Positions 24,683-33,690 of a DNA stretch of 64,000 bases are shown piece after piece. Positions within the stretch are counted from its first letter, which is position 1. Every line of letters begins with the position of its first letter. The notes under the pieces were generated by a model, which was not told the DNA's origin, did not search any database, and worked only from the letters and a program-made list of their open reading frames with translations. Origin of the DNA: Devosia rhizoryzae (lineage in GTDB: Bacteria; Pseudomonadota; Alphaproteobacteria; Rhizobiales; Devosiaceae). Position numbers and translations under genes: made by a program. The stretch is taken from the NCBI RefSeq assembly GCF_016698665.1, contig NZ_CP068046.1:434001-498000 (forward strand), written 5' to 3'.

Positions 24683-26383
24683 GTGTCCGATGGCGAACCG
24701 ACAGATTCGGAGATTGCAGAGGCGCTGAGCCGGATACTCGCCTATCCTGAGATGGCGCGCTCTGCGCAGCTCGGACGGTTCCTCCAATATATCGTGGAGC
24801 GGCGGCAGCGGGGCGACGTGCAAGCCATAAAGGCTTATTCCATTGCGGTCGATGTGTTCGGCAGACCCCAGAATTTTGACCCGCAAACCGATCCGATCGT
24901 GCGCGTGCAGGCGCGGCGGCTTCGCGCCTTGCTGGAGCAATATTATGCTGGGCCCGGTTCTGGCGAGGCAATCCGGATCGAGTTGCCCACCGGGCGCTAT
25001 GTCCCCGAGTTTGTCCGGCTCGAGCCAGCGCCGGCTCTTCCTCAGTCCGCCCAACCTCCTCCCGCCGCGCAGAGTTGGGATTTTCGCACGTCCTGGATTG
25101 CTCTTGCCGTCATGACGGCAGTGCTTGCCACGGCAGCACTTGCAACATCATTTTTTCTGCAGCGGCAGGCCAACATTGCGTCAAATCGCAATCCTGTACC
25201 GCCTCCTGTGGTTTCCATTATGGAGCTGCAAAGTCTGACAGGGGCAGTGGCGGATGTGGGCGTTATTGCAGGGCTCGCTGTCGAGCTGGTCACCGATCTA
25301 GAGCAATTCGAGTCGCTGCGGGTGGTCTATGGCGAGCGACGCGCGGACGTAAAAGCAGACTATGTGCTAAGCGGCATCGTCCGGCGAGAGGCGGGTGGGC
25401 TGCAGTTCAGCGCAATCCTGACCGAAGCGGCCAGTGATGTCGTGGTCTGGAACAAGGCTGTTGCCGTTGGTCCAGAGCGCCTTGCCGATCCTGAGCTGCT
25501 CAACAGCGTCTCGGGCACTTTGAGCCGCACCTTGGGCAGTCCTCGTGGACCTCTGCATCGGCGCGCCCGGGCGCTGCTCACGGAAGAAAATGCGATCGAT
25601 GGTCGTGAGAGCCTTTATCTCTGCCGGGTTCTTTTTGACCTTTATCGCGAGCGCGCATATGCCAGTTCCGCTGACAAGGCGCAGCGGTGTTACGCCGCTT
25701 TGCCGGACGTGGATCAGCAAGCCGCCCAGGCGCTCGCGGCGACAGCAAGCCTCGAGGTTGAAGGCTTGATCGAGCCGACGCTCGAGACTGGCGAAAGCGA
25801 GCGCCTTGTCCTTGCCGGCGAAGCGCTGGCGGAGGCTGTCGCTTTGTCGCCCGTTTCGGGCTTTGTGTGGGAGCAGCGAGCGCGCTATCTCGAGCATATC
25901 GGCGACCATGCGGGCGCCGAAGCCGCCTATAGTTCTGCGCTCCAACTCAATCCCGCCAATTCCGATACGCTGGCAGCACGGGCCCGTCACCTCGCCCTGA
26001 TCGGTAAGCTCGGTGACGCGGAGCCGCTTGCAAGCCTCGCGATCAACAGCGCACCCAATCCGCCATCGTGGTATCTCATCGTGCCGGCGCTTAAGGCCCT
26101 GCGCGACGGCAAGTTCAGTGTCGCCTCGATCTATGCGCGCGGCTATGCCGAAGCCGATCGTGAGCTTGGACCAATTCTTACCGTCATGGCGGCTCAGGGC
26201 ATCGGCGACCAGGAGCTCGTTACAAGCTATCTGCCGCGGGTGCTGGAAGTACCCAGCTTTCGGGCCAATGGCGTTTTGACCCAGTTGCGCAAGCGCATCA
26301 CGGATGAAGGCCTGATCCGCGATATCCGCACGGCGCTGCTCGGGGCGGGCATGCCACCCGCCGTGCTCAACAGCGCCTTCTAG
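24683..26383 (+). CDS. Membrane-anchored TolB-like/TPR signalling protein
   Basis: A 566-residue protein. Residues 1-105 hold an N-terminal domain known from bacterial adenylate-cyclase-like and TPR proteins (FLQYIVERRQRGD, IKAYSIAVDVFGR, FDPQTDPIVRVQARRLR). A proline-rich linker precedes a membrane helix at about 137-157. Residues 175-300 resemble the TolB amino-terminal fold (VELVTDLEQFESLRVV), and 370-530 contain TPR-like helices (AEAAYSSALQLNPANSDTLAARARHL). The GTG start at 24683 has a near-perfect GGAGGGG site. No cyclase catalytic domain is present. It probably senses or scaffolds at the membrane; the function is unknown. Confidence 0.75.
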   Translation: MSDGEPTDSEIAEALSRILAYPEMARSAQLGRFLQYIVERRQRGDVQAIKAYSIAVDVFGRPQNFDPQTDPIVRVQARRLRALLEQYYAGPGSGEAIRIELPTGRYVPEFVRLEPAPALPQSAQPPPAAQSWDFRTSWIALAVMTAVLATAALATSFFLQRQANIASNRNPVPPPVVSIMELQSLTGAVADVGVIAGLAVELVTDLEQFESLRVVYGERRADVKADYVLSGIVRREAGGLQFSAILTEAASDVVVWNKAVAVGPERLADPELLNSVSGTLSRTLGSPRGPLHRRARALLTEENAIDGRESLYLCRVLFDLYRERAYASSADKAQRCYAALPDVDQQAAQALAATASLEVEGLIEPTLETGESERLVLAGEALAEAVALSPVSGFVWEQRARYLEHIGDHAGAEAAYSSALQLNPANSDTLAARARHLALIGKLGDAEPLASLAINSAPNPPSWYLIVPALKALRDGKFSVASIYARGYAEADRELGPILTVMAAQGIGDQELVTSYLPRVLEVPSFRANGVLTQLRKRITDEGLIRDIRTALLGAGMPPAVLNSAF

Positions 26384-27669
26384 CTGAAAAGCTCTTTGCA
26401 ACGCTGGACGAACAGCGCGCCGCGCTCCTCGAAATTCTTGAACTGGTTGTAGGACGGCGCACCCGGCGACAGAATGATCGTGTCGAAGCGCGAACGGCGC
26501 TGCGCTAGCTGTGTCAGCGCAGCATCAAGATCGGGGGCTTCGATGATCTCGATGTCCGGCGCCACCTCGCGGCAGGCCGCAGCCAGCCGGGCGCCGGTTA
26601 CCGGCAAGGTCGCCAATGTCGTCACGCCGCGTTGCGCCAGAAGCGTTGCCAGCTCGGCATAGTCCTGCTGCCGTTCGTGGCCACCCGCGATCAGTGCGAT
26701 GCGACGGGCAGGGTAGGCCGCCAGCGCCGCCTTGGTGGCTTCCGGCGTCGTCGAGATCGAGTCGTTGACCACTGTCATCGTGCCGAAGACATGTTCTTCC
26801 AGCCGATGCGGTAGCGGCCGGAAGGCGGCAATGCCCTGCAAAATGCCATCGAGCGTCGCGCCAGCACCCAGCGCGATCTGCGCGGCAAGCCGGGCATTGT
26901 CGAGATTGTGCGCGCCGCGCAAACGAGAGTGACTGGCGGCATGTTCGATCGCGCGCTCTTCTTCCGGAGTGAGGTCGCGCAGCAGCCGGCGATGGTCGCG
27001 CACGGCATGGGCCACCAGCGCATTGCCGCGTGCGGCAGCGCCTAGCGCCACGGCAAAACTGCCGTCGCGATCGACGAGGTGGAGCTTGTCGGCGTAGTAG
27101 CGCTCGACGCTGCCGTGCCAGTCCACATGCTCGGGATAAAGGTTGGTGAGCGCTGCGATATCGGGCAGAAAGTTCATGTCGGCGGTCTGGTAGCTCGAGA
27201 GCTCGAACACCACGACGGCATGCTTGTCGGCGATATCGAGCGGCGCCAGCCCCACATTGCCGGCGAGGCCCGTATCGATGCCCGAACGTGCCAGTATCAG
27301 GTGGGTCAGCGTTGCGGTGGTCGACTTGCCCTTGGTGCCGGTGATAGCGATCACGGTACGGCCGTGCCGATAGGTGGCGCCCCAAAGGTTGAGGTTGGAG
27401 GTGATCGCGACGCCGGCATTGCGCGCGGTTTCAAATACCGGCTTATAAAGCGAAACCCCCGGGCTCTTGACGATCGTGCCGAAGCGGCGCTCGGCAATGG
27501 CAGAAGGAAGCTCGGCAGGCGCGATCTGTTCGGCATCGGCAATGTCCGCCGTGCCGCTGTCGACGGTCACGAAAACCTTGAGTTCCGGCTGCGTTGCTTT
27601 AAGAAAAGCGCGGGTGGACGCAGCTTCGCGCCCGGCGCCGTATAGAAGGACCGGCGCGTCAAACCGCAT
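26380..27669 (-). CDS. murD2: MurD2-type Mur ligase (UDP-MurNAc-L-Ala:L-Glu ligase)
   Basis: A 429-residue Mur ligase. The ATP site GTKGKSTTATLTH is at about residues 111-123, with SSYQTADM, TNLYPEHVDWHGS and later HNLDNARLA and SISTTPEATKAAL motifs. It is MurD-like but shorter than the main MurD and paired with a MurL epimerase gene with an 11-bp overlap. In Xanthomonas this pair adds L-Glu to UDP-MurNAc-L-Ala and then inverts it to D-Glu. By analogy it makes the peptidoglycan precursor without glutamate racemase. Specificity for L-Glu is inferred from context. Confidence 0.82.
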   Translation of the reverse strand: MRFDAPVLLYGAGREAASTRAFLKATQPELKVFVTVDSGTADIADAEQIAPAELPSAIAERRFGTIVKSPGVSLYKPVFETARNAGVAITSNLNLWGATYRHGRTVIAITGTKGKSTTATLTHLILARSGIDTGLAGNVGLAPLDIADKHAVVVFELSSYQTADMNFLPDIAALTNLYPEHVDWHGSVERYYADKLHLVDRDGSFAVALGAAARGNALVAHAVRDHRRLLRDLTPEEERAIEHAASHSRLRGAHNLDNARLAAQIALGAGATLDGILQGIAAFRPLPHRLEEHVFGTMTVVNDSISTTPEATKAALAAYPARRIALIAGGHERQQDYAELATLLAQRGVTTLATLPVTGARLAAACREVAPDIEIIEAPDLDAALTQLAQRRSRFDTIILSPGAPSYNQFKNFEERGALFVQRCKELFS

Positions 27670-29017
27670 AGGCGGACACCTTGGCAGCGAGGGCCGGCGG
27701 AATGTGATGATCGTGGCTGTCGGTCAGGCATTCGGCCATGGCCAGCTGCAGCTTTTCCTCGCCGTATTGCGCGAAAAGGTCGGCCTTCACCGCCTTCACC
27801 ACCGCATCCTCATGCCAATCGGCATGGCGGCTGAGCGTATAAAAGCATGCCGCGGCTTCAAGGATCTCGCCCACGCATTCCCAGGGCTTCTGACCGGTAA
27901 GCCCCGCCAGTTCGCGGAACGAATGCTCGTTTTTGGGCTCGTCCAGGAGGTTCTTGCCGAAGATGCGCAGGAGCCGATCCTTGGCCATGAAGGGCGCAAA
28001 GATCAGGAAGACGAAATGGCATTTAGGGCAAACGCCACACCAAAGCGCACCATCATGCCCCGTCAGCCGGAAATTGCGGTTGCAGCTTGAAAAGACGCTG
28101 TCGAACTTGCGCTCCTTGGTGAAAAGCGAGGCGATGCGCGCTTCCGAATAGGGTCGCAGCAGCGAAAAATACTTGAGCGCGCCGCCGGTTGCATTGCTCA
28201 GCGTATCGCCGATCAGGAGTTCAAAACCGAGCGACTTGGAATATTGGTGATTGGTCTCGCGGCCGTCGAAGACCACATTGCCCTCGCTGGCAGACCGCTC
28301 GTTGGAAAGGACGATCTGGTCGTAGCCGAACAGCAGGGCACAAAGCGACGCGATCATGGAGTTGATCGCCGTCGACGGAACATGGCCGTTATAGAAGCCC
28401 GGCTCCTTGCCGAGACGGATCATTTCGGGATCGAGCGTGCGGGTGACATAAACCGGGTCGGTGCCGATAGCCTCGACCGAGGACAGGATCGGGCCCTTGG
28501 GATTGACCGCAAAAGGCGTGAACGGCACGCCGGTATGGGTCAGGAGATCGACGCTCACCAGCGAATCCTTGCCGCCACCGATCGGCAACAGGGTTCGTTC
28601 CGGCAGGTCGATCGCGTCCTTGCGCGGCTGCGCATCATCGGGCGCCGAAAGCGTCAACTTGCCGAACCGCGCCAGCTCGTTGCGGGCATAGAATTCGCCG
28701 AGGCCGTTCTCGTAGACGTCGATCACAAAGGCACGTTCCGCCTCCGTCAGCGGGATATCCGGCGCCTCGATGCTGAGCGGCGCGCGCAGCTTGAAGTAGC
28801 TCACGCCGAGCACCAGCGCGGTCAGGCCCAGCAGTTTTTCAAAGGCAGCGCTCTCCGATGCCGCAAGGTCCGGGACCGTCGGAAAGGTCAGGACTTCGGT
28901 AAAGCTCAGATCGTTGAGGCTATAGAAAAAGCGCGCCTCGCTAGCGGCGGGGTCGAAATAAGGACGCTCGATGCGGAAGAATTCGGTCACGGGGCACTCG
29001 CTGGCTGTGCCACCCAT
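27659..29017 (-). CDS. murL: MurL, UDP-MurNAc-L-Ala-L-Glu epimerase
   Basis: A 452-residue ATP-dependent epimerase that converts the terminal L-Glu of UDP-MurNAc-L-Ala-L-Glu to D-Glu. An ATP-pyrophosphatase loop GGGKDS is at residues 147-152; other marks are NGHVPSTAINSMIASLCALL, ERSASEGN, and a WCGVCPKCHFVF cysteine motif near residue 335. The start at 29017 is the longest option; a GTG nine codons further in is possible. It is upstream of and overlaps murD2, which makes its substrate. Confidence 0.85.
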   Translation of the reverse strand: MGGTASECPVTEFFRIERPYFDPAASEARFFYSLNDLSFTEVLTFPTVPDLAASESAAFEKLLGLTALVLGVSYFKLRAPLSIEAPDIPLTEAERAFVIDVYENGLGEFYARNELARFGKLTLSAPDDAQPRKDAIDLPERTLLPIGGGKDSLVSVDLLTHTGVPFTPFAVNPKGPILSSVEAIGTDPVYVTRTLDPEMIRLGKEPGFYNGHVPSTAINSMIASLCALLFGYDQIVLSNERSASEGNVVFDGRETNHQYSKSLGFELLIGDTLSNATGGALKYFSLLRPYSEARIASLFTKERKFDSVFSSCNRNFRLTGHDGALWCGVCPKCHFVFLIFAPFMAKDRLLRIFGKNLLDEPKNEHSFRELAGLTGQKPWECVGEILEAAACFYTLSRHADWHEDAVVKAVKADLFAQYGEEKLQLAMAECLTDSHDHHIPPALAAKVSAYAV

Positions 29018-29053
29018 ATAGGTGATTTGCCCGCACGGTGGGAGTGGGTGCCG

Positions 29054-29422
29054 CTAAGCCTCCACCGGCGCCCGCAGGATCTTGGACATCGGCCGCGTCT
29101 TGTTGAGCTCTTCGATGAGCTTATCGAGATAGCGGACCTCGCGCATGAACGGGTCCTCGATCTCCTCGATCCGCACGCCACAGACCACGCCGGTGATCAA
29201 GGAGCGTGCCGGATTGAGGCGCGGGGCCTGAGCGAAGAAGTCATCGAACGTGATCTTCTCGGCCAGCACCCGTTCCAGCTGCTGCTGGTTATACCCGGTT
29301 AGCCATCCGATGATCTCGTCGACCTCCGCCTTGGTCCTGCCCCGGCGCTCGGCCTTGGCGACATAGTGGACATAGATGCTGGCGACGCTGGTCTTGCGGA
29401 TGCGTTCACTGGCATTGTTCAT
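29054..29422 (-). CDS. DUF2200 family protein
   Basis: A 122-residue cytoplasmic protein of the DUF2200 (COG4898) family: [30 protein letters not shown], then [15 protein letters not shown] and [18 protein letters not shown], ending in [12 protein letters not shown]. The ATG at 29422 follows GGAGGCC and is preferred to two upstream ATGs. Function is not known; the helical make-up suggests a small nucleic-acid or protein binder, but this is a guess. It is divergent from a glutathione transferase gene with a 53-bp spacer. Confidence 0.85.
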   Translation of the reverse strand: MNNASERIRKTSVASIYVHYVAKAERRGRTKAEVDEIIGWLTGYNQQQLERVLAEKITFDDFFAQAPRLNPARSLITGVVCGVRIEEIEDPFMREVRYLDKLIEELNKTRPMSKILRAPVEA

Positions 29423-29475
29423 GGTGGCCTCCATGTCTGATCCACCCATTATCCTTCGTCTTCAGGAAGACGACA

Positions 29476-30147
29476 ATGGAGACGATGATGACACCCAAGA
29501 TCACCGCATTCAAATGGTCGCCCGATGGCGGCAAGGGCATGGCGCGGGACACGCGCGTGCGCTGGGCACTCGAAGAGGTCGGCCAGAATTACGAGGTCGA
29601 CCTCGTTTCGTTCAAGCAGATGAAGCAGGCGGAGCATCGCGTCAGACACCCCTTCGGGCAGATCCCCACCTACGAGGAGGACGGGCTGACGCTTTTTGAG
29701 TCCGGCTCCATCATCCTTCACATCGCCGAGCGTCACCCCGGTCTGCTGCCAACCAACCCTGATGCTCGTGCCCGCGCCATCACCTGGATGTTCGCGGCGC
29801 TGAGCACCGTCGAACCGCCGATCGTCGAACGCGAGCAAGCCGACTTTACCGATCCGGGACAGCCCTGGCACAGTCCGGCGCACTTTGGTTTCCTTGAGGA
29901 CCGGATCCGTGTGCGTCTCAAGGAACTGGCGGACTATCTTGGCAACCGCGACTGGCTGGAAAGCGAATTTACCGCCGGCGACCTGATGATGGTGATGGTC
30001 TTACGGCGCGCCGACACCTGGCTGCTTGCCGAATTCCCAACCCTTGCAGCCTATGTCGCCCGCGCCGAAGCCCGCCCTGCCTATCAACGTGCCTATGCGG
30101 CGCAGGCCGAACTGTATTCGGGGGAACCAACGGACACGTTCGACTAA
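29476..30147 (+). CDS. Glutathione S-transferase family protein
   Basis: A 223-residue protein with an N-terminal thioredoxin-like domain (residues 1-85: ITAFKWSPDGGKGMARDTRVRWAL, HPFGQIPTYEEDGLTLFESGSIILHIAE, the last part binding the gamma-glutamyl moiety) and a helical C-terminal domain (WLESEFTAGDLMMVMVLRRAD). No CxxC is present at the start; a Ser or Thr would be the catalytic residue. Starts at 29476 and 29488 are both possible. Substrate unknown, probably detoxification. Confidence 0.85.
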   Translation: METMMTPKITAFKWSPDGGKGMARDTRVRWALEEVGQNYEVDLVSFKQMKQAEHRVRHPFGQIPTYEEDGLTLFESGSIILHIAERHPGLLPTNPDARARAITWMFAALSTVEPPIVEREQADFTDPGQPWHSPAHFGFLEDRIRVRLKELADYLGNRDWLESEFTAGDLMMVMVLRRADTWLLAEFPTLAAYVARAEARPAYQRAYAAQAELYSGEPTDTFD

Positions 30148-30158
30148 GTTCAGCTTTT

Positions 30159-30213
30159 CGTGGCAATATTAGTGAGCCCGACCTCGTGGTTAGACAGGCT
30201 CACCATGAGGTCT
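30159..30213. repeat. Repeat family A, truncated copy 4
   Basis: Only one arm (CCCGACCTCGTGG to CACCATGAGGTCT) and the loop with TGGCAATATT remain; the left arm is missing. It sits between the convergent glutathione transferase and phosphoesterase genes. Confidence 0.8.
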
Positions 30214-30226
30214 AAAGCAAGTTTGG

Positions 30227-31117
30227 TCAGTAAATCCGCATTTGCATGCGCATGACGATATCGGCGCCGAGCCGCTGGAAGCCAAATTCGCGCATCGTGC
30301 ATTCCCAGCCTTCGCCCGCCTTTTCGATGCGGAATAGGTTGTAGCGCGCCGGATCGTCGAGCGTCCCGCCCTGCGCAGCACTGGCCGCCGCCACGCCGAT
30401 CACGGGGACTTCGTGCCCCTTGCCCGGGATGTGGTGGATCGAGGAGCGATGCGTATGGCCATGAAGGATCAGCTCCGCGCCTTCGGTCGCGATTACCTGA
30501 CGGAAGATGCGATGACCGCGCAGGCCAAAGGACGGGTGCTGTAGCTCGGCATTGGGCGGATGATGGATGAGGACGACTCGAAAGTATCCGGCATCACCCA
30601 AAAGCTTCAGCATCCGTGCCAGCCGGCTCGCCTGCTTTTCCTCGAACCGCCCCGCCGCGATGAAGGGCGGCATGGGCACGGCGCTGGAGCAGGAGACGAT
30701 GGCCAGTTCGCCGACGCGGCGCACAAAGGGAAAAGCTTCCCCTTCCAGCGTCTCGCCCTTCATGTAATCGCCCCAGGATTCCTGGGCCTGTTCGAGCGCT
30801 CCAATGGCATAGGCGTCGTGATTACCCGGGCAGATGGCGACGCGTTCGCTGTCGCCTAGGTCTTCGAGCCACTTGCCGGCGCGAACCACTTCGCTCTTGA
30901 GCGCCAGGTTGGTCATGTCGCCGGTGACGGCGGTGAAGTCGGCCTTCTGCTCCTGCATATGCGCAACGAGCCGGGCCAGGGTCTCGACATTCATCTCGCC
31001 GTGGCGCTTGAGCTTCCAGTTGAGATAGCCGGTGAGGCGCTTGCCGACCAGATCGCCGACGCGGATCTGGGGCAGGGGCGAAAGATGGATGTCTGAAATA
31101 TGGGCGAGAGTAATCAT
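30227..31117 (-). CDS. Metallophosphoesterase (calcineurin-like)
   Basis: A 296-residue phosphoesterase with the di-metal motifs in order: LAHISDIHLS (residues 4-13), TGDMTNLA near 66, CPGNHDAY near 96, VLIHHPP near 183 and ILHGHTHRSS near 217. No signal peptide or membrane span is seen, so it is cytoplasmic. The family includes nucleotide and lipid phosphatases; substrate cannot be assigned. It is divergent from the Nudix gene at 31231. Confidence 0.9.
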   Translation of the reverse strand: MITLAHISDIHLSPLPQIRVGDLVGKRLTGYLNWKLKRHGEMNVETLARLVAHMQEQKADFTAVTGDMTNLALKSEVVRAGKWLEDLGDSERVAICPGNHDAYAIGALEQAQESWGDYMKGETLEGEAFPFVRRVGELAIVSCSSAVPMPPFIAAGRFEEKQASRLARMLKLLGDAGYFRVVLIHHPPNAELQHPSFGLRGHRIFRQVIATEGAELILHGHTHRSSIHHIPGKGHEVPVIGVAAASAAQGGTLDDPARYNLFRIEKAGEGWECTMREFGFQRLGADIVMRMQMRIY

Positions 31118-31230
31118 TGCCGCGGTTTTGCCAGAAGGATTAGATCAAGAAAACGGTCAATCGTGCGCGTGGCCGATTTTGTCGGGCGCCAAGCTCTGAT
31201 AGCGGTGAGGCTGAACACGGAGCCCGGCCC

Positions 31231-31704
31231 ATGATGAATCGCTTCCAGCGCGTGCGCGCCAAGGTGTTTTTGACGCTCAAGGGCGTTTGGCTGCGCATGA
31301 CCGTTGGCGCCCGCGTCATGGCGGTAGACGGCGACAAGGTCTTGCTGATCCGCCATCGCCACATTCCGGGCTGGCAGTTTCCCGGCGGCGGCGTTGGCCC
31401 GGGCGAAACCTTCGAGGAAGCCGGCGCGCGCGAAATGGAAGAAGAAACGGGCTTCAAACCCGTTGGGGCGATGCAGCTCTTCGGGCTTTATCACAATTCC
31501 AGTTCCGTCACCAATCGCGACCACGTCGCCTTCTTTGTCTGCACGGCCTTCGAACAAGCCTTCGAGCACAAGGGCAATTTCGAGATCGCCGAAGTCGGCT
31601 GGTTCGACCGCCGCGCCTTGCCGGAGGGATTAACGCCCGCGACGAGCCAAAGGATCGATGAATATTTCGACGGCGTGGAAAAGCGGAAGGTCTGGGGGTA
31701 CTGA
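31231..31704 (+). CDS. Nudix hydrolase
   Basis: A 157-residue protein with a complete Nudix box at about residues 54-76 (GGGVGPGETFEEAGAREMEE followed by ETGF). The N-terminal MNRFQRVRAKVFLTLKGVWLRMTVGA is basic and partly hydrophobic, as in relatives annotated as ADP-ribose or nucleoside-diphosphate pyrophosphatases. Substrate is unknown. It is convergent with the glutathionyl-hydroquinone reductase gene, separated by repeat B3. Confidence 0.88.
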   Translation: MMNRFQRVRAKVFLTLKGVWLRMTVGARVMAVDGDKVLLIRHRHIPGWQFPGGGVGPGETFEEAGAREMEEETGFKPVGAMQLFGLYHNSSSVTNRDHVAFFVCTAFEQAFEHKGNFEIAEVGWFDRRALPEGLTPATSQRIDEYFDGVEKRKVWGY

Positions 31705-31707
31705 GCG

Positions 31708-31811
31708 ACCCCCACCCCACCTCCCCCGTAAGGCGGGGGAGGCGCACCATCGAGCCAAGACCACCAGCGCTGCTCCTCCCCCTCCTAAAGGGGGAGGCCG
31801 GGTGGGGGTCT
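31708..31811. repeat. Repeat family B, copy 3
   Basis: A 104-bp element from CCCCCACCCCACC to GGGTGGGGGTC with inner CCTCCCCC/GGGGGAGG arms. As with copy 2, its right edge touches the stop codon of the minus-strand gene next to it. Confidence 0.88.
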
Positions 31812-32770
31812 TACCCCACAAACTCCAGCTCCGGCCCGATCGGGATGATCCGGTGCGGATTGATGGTTGGGTGGCTCCAGTAATAGTGCGTGCGGATATG
31901 GTCGAGATCGACCGTTTCCTTGACCCCCGGAACCTCGTAAAGCGCCTTGAGGTAATGGCTGAGGTTCGGATAGTCCGCGATCCGGCGCAGGTTGCACTTG
32001 AAGTGCCCCACATAGACTGCATCGAACCGCACCAGCGTCGTGAACAGCCGCCAATCCGCCTCGGTGATGCTGTCGCCGGTGAGATAGGCATTGTCGCCGA
32101 GAAGCCCCTCGACCCAGTCGAGCGCGGCAAAAAGCTTGGTCACCGCTTCGGAATAGGCTTCCTGCGACGTCGCAAAGCCGGCCTTGTAGACACCATTGTT
32201 GATGTCGTCATAAACGCGGGCGTTGATCTCGTCGATGCGGGGGCGCAGCGCTTCGGGATAATAGTCGTCCGTGTTCCCGGTCAGCTCGTCGAAGGCCGAG
32301 TTGAACATGCGGATGATTTCCGAGGACTCGTTGGAAACGATGGTCTTTTTCTGCTTGTCCCACAGCACCGGCACCGTGACGCGGCCTGAATATTCCGGCT
32401 CGGCTTCGGTATAGACCTGCCAGAGCAGATCCTTGCCGAGCAGCAGGTCGCCCGTCGAGCCTTCGTCCTTCTTGAAGCTCCAGCCTGTTTCGTCCGGCAT
32501 TTTCGGCGACACGATCGAGACGTCGATCAGCCCTTCGAGGTTCTTGAGCTTGCGGAAGATCAGGGTGCGATGCGCCCAGGGGCAGGCGAGCGACACATAA
32601 AGATGGTAGCGCCCGGCTTCGGCCTTGAAGCCGCCTTCGCCGGATGGGCCGGCCGACCCGTCAGCGGTCACCCAGTTGCGGAAACCGGCCTGCGAGCGAA
32701 CGAATTTGCCGCCGGTATTCTTGGTGTCGTACCACTGGCTCGACCATTTTCCGTCGATCAATTGTCCCAT
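31811..32770 (-). CDS. Glutathionyl-hydroquinone reductase (YqjG/ECM4 type)
   Basis: A 319-residue Xi-class glutathione transferase that reduces glutathionyl-hydroquinones. The catalytic CPWAHRTLI motif is near residue 63; SNESSEIIRMFNSAF is near 157 and EADWRLFTTLVRFDAVYVGHFKCN is split over about 240-263. The length matches the family (310-330). ATG at 32770 with AAAGG upstream is chosen over a longer reading from 32815. The stop codon lies at the edge of repeat B3. Confidence 0.9.
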   Translation of the reverse strand: MGQLIDGKWSSQWYDTKNTGGKFVRSQAGFRNWVTADGSAGPSGEGGFKAEAGRYHLYVSLACPWAHRTLIFRKLKNLEGLIDVSIVSPKMPDETGWSFKKDEGSTGDLLLGKDLLWQVYTEAEPEYSGRVTVPVLWDKQKKTIVSNESSEIIRMFNSAFDELTGNTDDYYPEALRPRIDEINARVYDDINNGVYKAGFATSQEAYSEAVTKLFAALDWVEGLLGDNAYLTGDSITEADWRLFTTLVRFDAVYVGHFKCNLRRIADYPNLSHYLKALYEVPGVKETVDLDHIRTHYYWSHPTINPHRIIPIGPELEFVG

Positions 32771-33100
32771 CTTGGGGCCTTTCTCGTCATCTTGCTGTCG
32801 GCATTGCGGGGTCAACCTTCCCGGCGCGCCGAAGTTGCCATGCCCAAGAGCTAGGCGTCCCGAGCCCAGAGGAAAAGCGCGCAGAAAAGCAACAATCCGT
32901 TGCGCAAATGGAGCACAGAAGCCATGCAGTTCGCATTCCTGTTTACGCGTGCCCGCGCTGGTGCTAATGCGGATTCAGACGTGGAGGCGTCCAGGATGGT
33001 GAAGGTTTTGCAAGCGAACCGACGACCCTAGTTGGTCGTTAGATGCGGAAGCCAAAAGGCGGCCGCGAATGCTCCTGCACACCTTTTCTGGATTTGCCCA
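32771..33100. other. 330-bp divergent intergenic region
   Basis: No gene is convincing here. An ACGACC/GGTCGT inverted repeat occurs at about 33023-33042, and the region must carry promoters for both flanking genes. Nothing else stands out. Confidence 0.5.
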
Positions 33101-33649
33101 ATGACCATTTCCGGTGCGGCCGAGGCCGCTGCTGCCCCTCTGTCCGGTCAACCCTATGTGCGGCTCGCAACGCCCGCCGACGATGCCTTTGTCGAGGACC
33201 TGCAGGCCATTGCCTTTGGGCCGGGCCGCTTTGCCCGCACCGCTTTCCGGGTGCGGGAGCGCTTTCCGATCGACCCGTCGCTCAGCCTGATTTCGGAAGT
33301 CGACGGCACCCCGTCCGGCTCGGTCTGGATGACCCCGATCAGCGTCGGCGGCATCAAGGGCTATATGCTCGGCCCGCTCGCCACCCACCCCAATTTCCGC
33401 AAGCGCGGCGCCGGCAAGCTCCTCGCCCGCGAAGTCAGCAAGCGCGCTTTGGCCCGCGGCGAAGGCAAGTTCGTCCTCCTGGTCGGTGACCAGGACTATT
33501 ACTGCCCGCTCGGCTGGGAAATCACCACGCCCGGCAACATCCAGTTCCCCGGTCCGGTCGACACCAGCCGCGTCCTCTTGCTTTCGGACGACAAGGACCT
33601 CGCCAAAACCCTCAAGGGCCCGATCGCAGCGTTCGAGGCAGGCGCGTAG
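33101..33649 (+). CDS. GNAT-family N-acetyltransferase
   Basis: A 182-residue acetyltransferase of the YhbS-like group. The acetyl-CoA site is LGPLATHPNFRKRGAGKLL at about residues 89-107, followed by a helix and FVLLVGDQDYYCPLGWE, typical of the group. The ATG at 33101 is preferred; its ribosome site is weak. Acceptor unknown. A 41-bp spacer separates it from the Nudix and CCA genes on the same strand, so an operon is possible. Confidence 0.87.
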   Translation: MTISGAAEAAAAPLSGQPYVRLATPADDAFVEDLQAIAFGPGRFARTAFRVRERFPIDPSLSLISEVDGTPSGSVWMTPISVGGIKGYMLGPLATHPNFRKRGAGKLLAREVSKRALARGEGKFVLLVGDQDYYCPLGWEITTPGNIQFPGPVDTSRVLLLSDDKDLAKTLKGPIAAFEAGA

Positions 33650-33690
33650 CCGACTTGCGCCGGTTGTAGGCTCAACTACATTTGGGCCAC

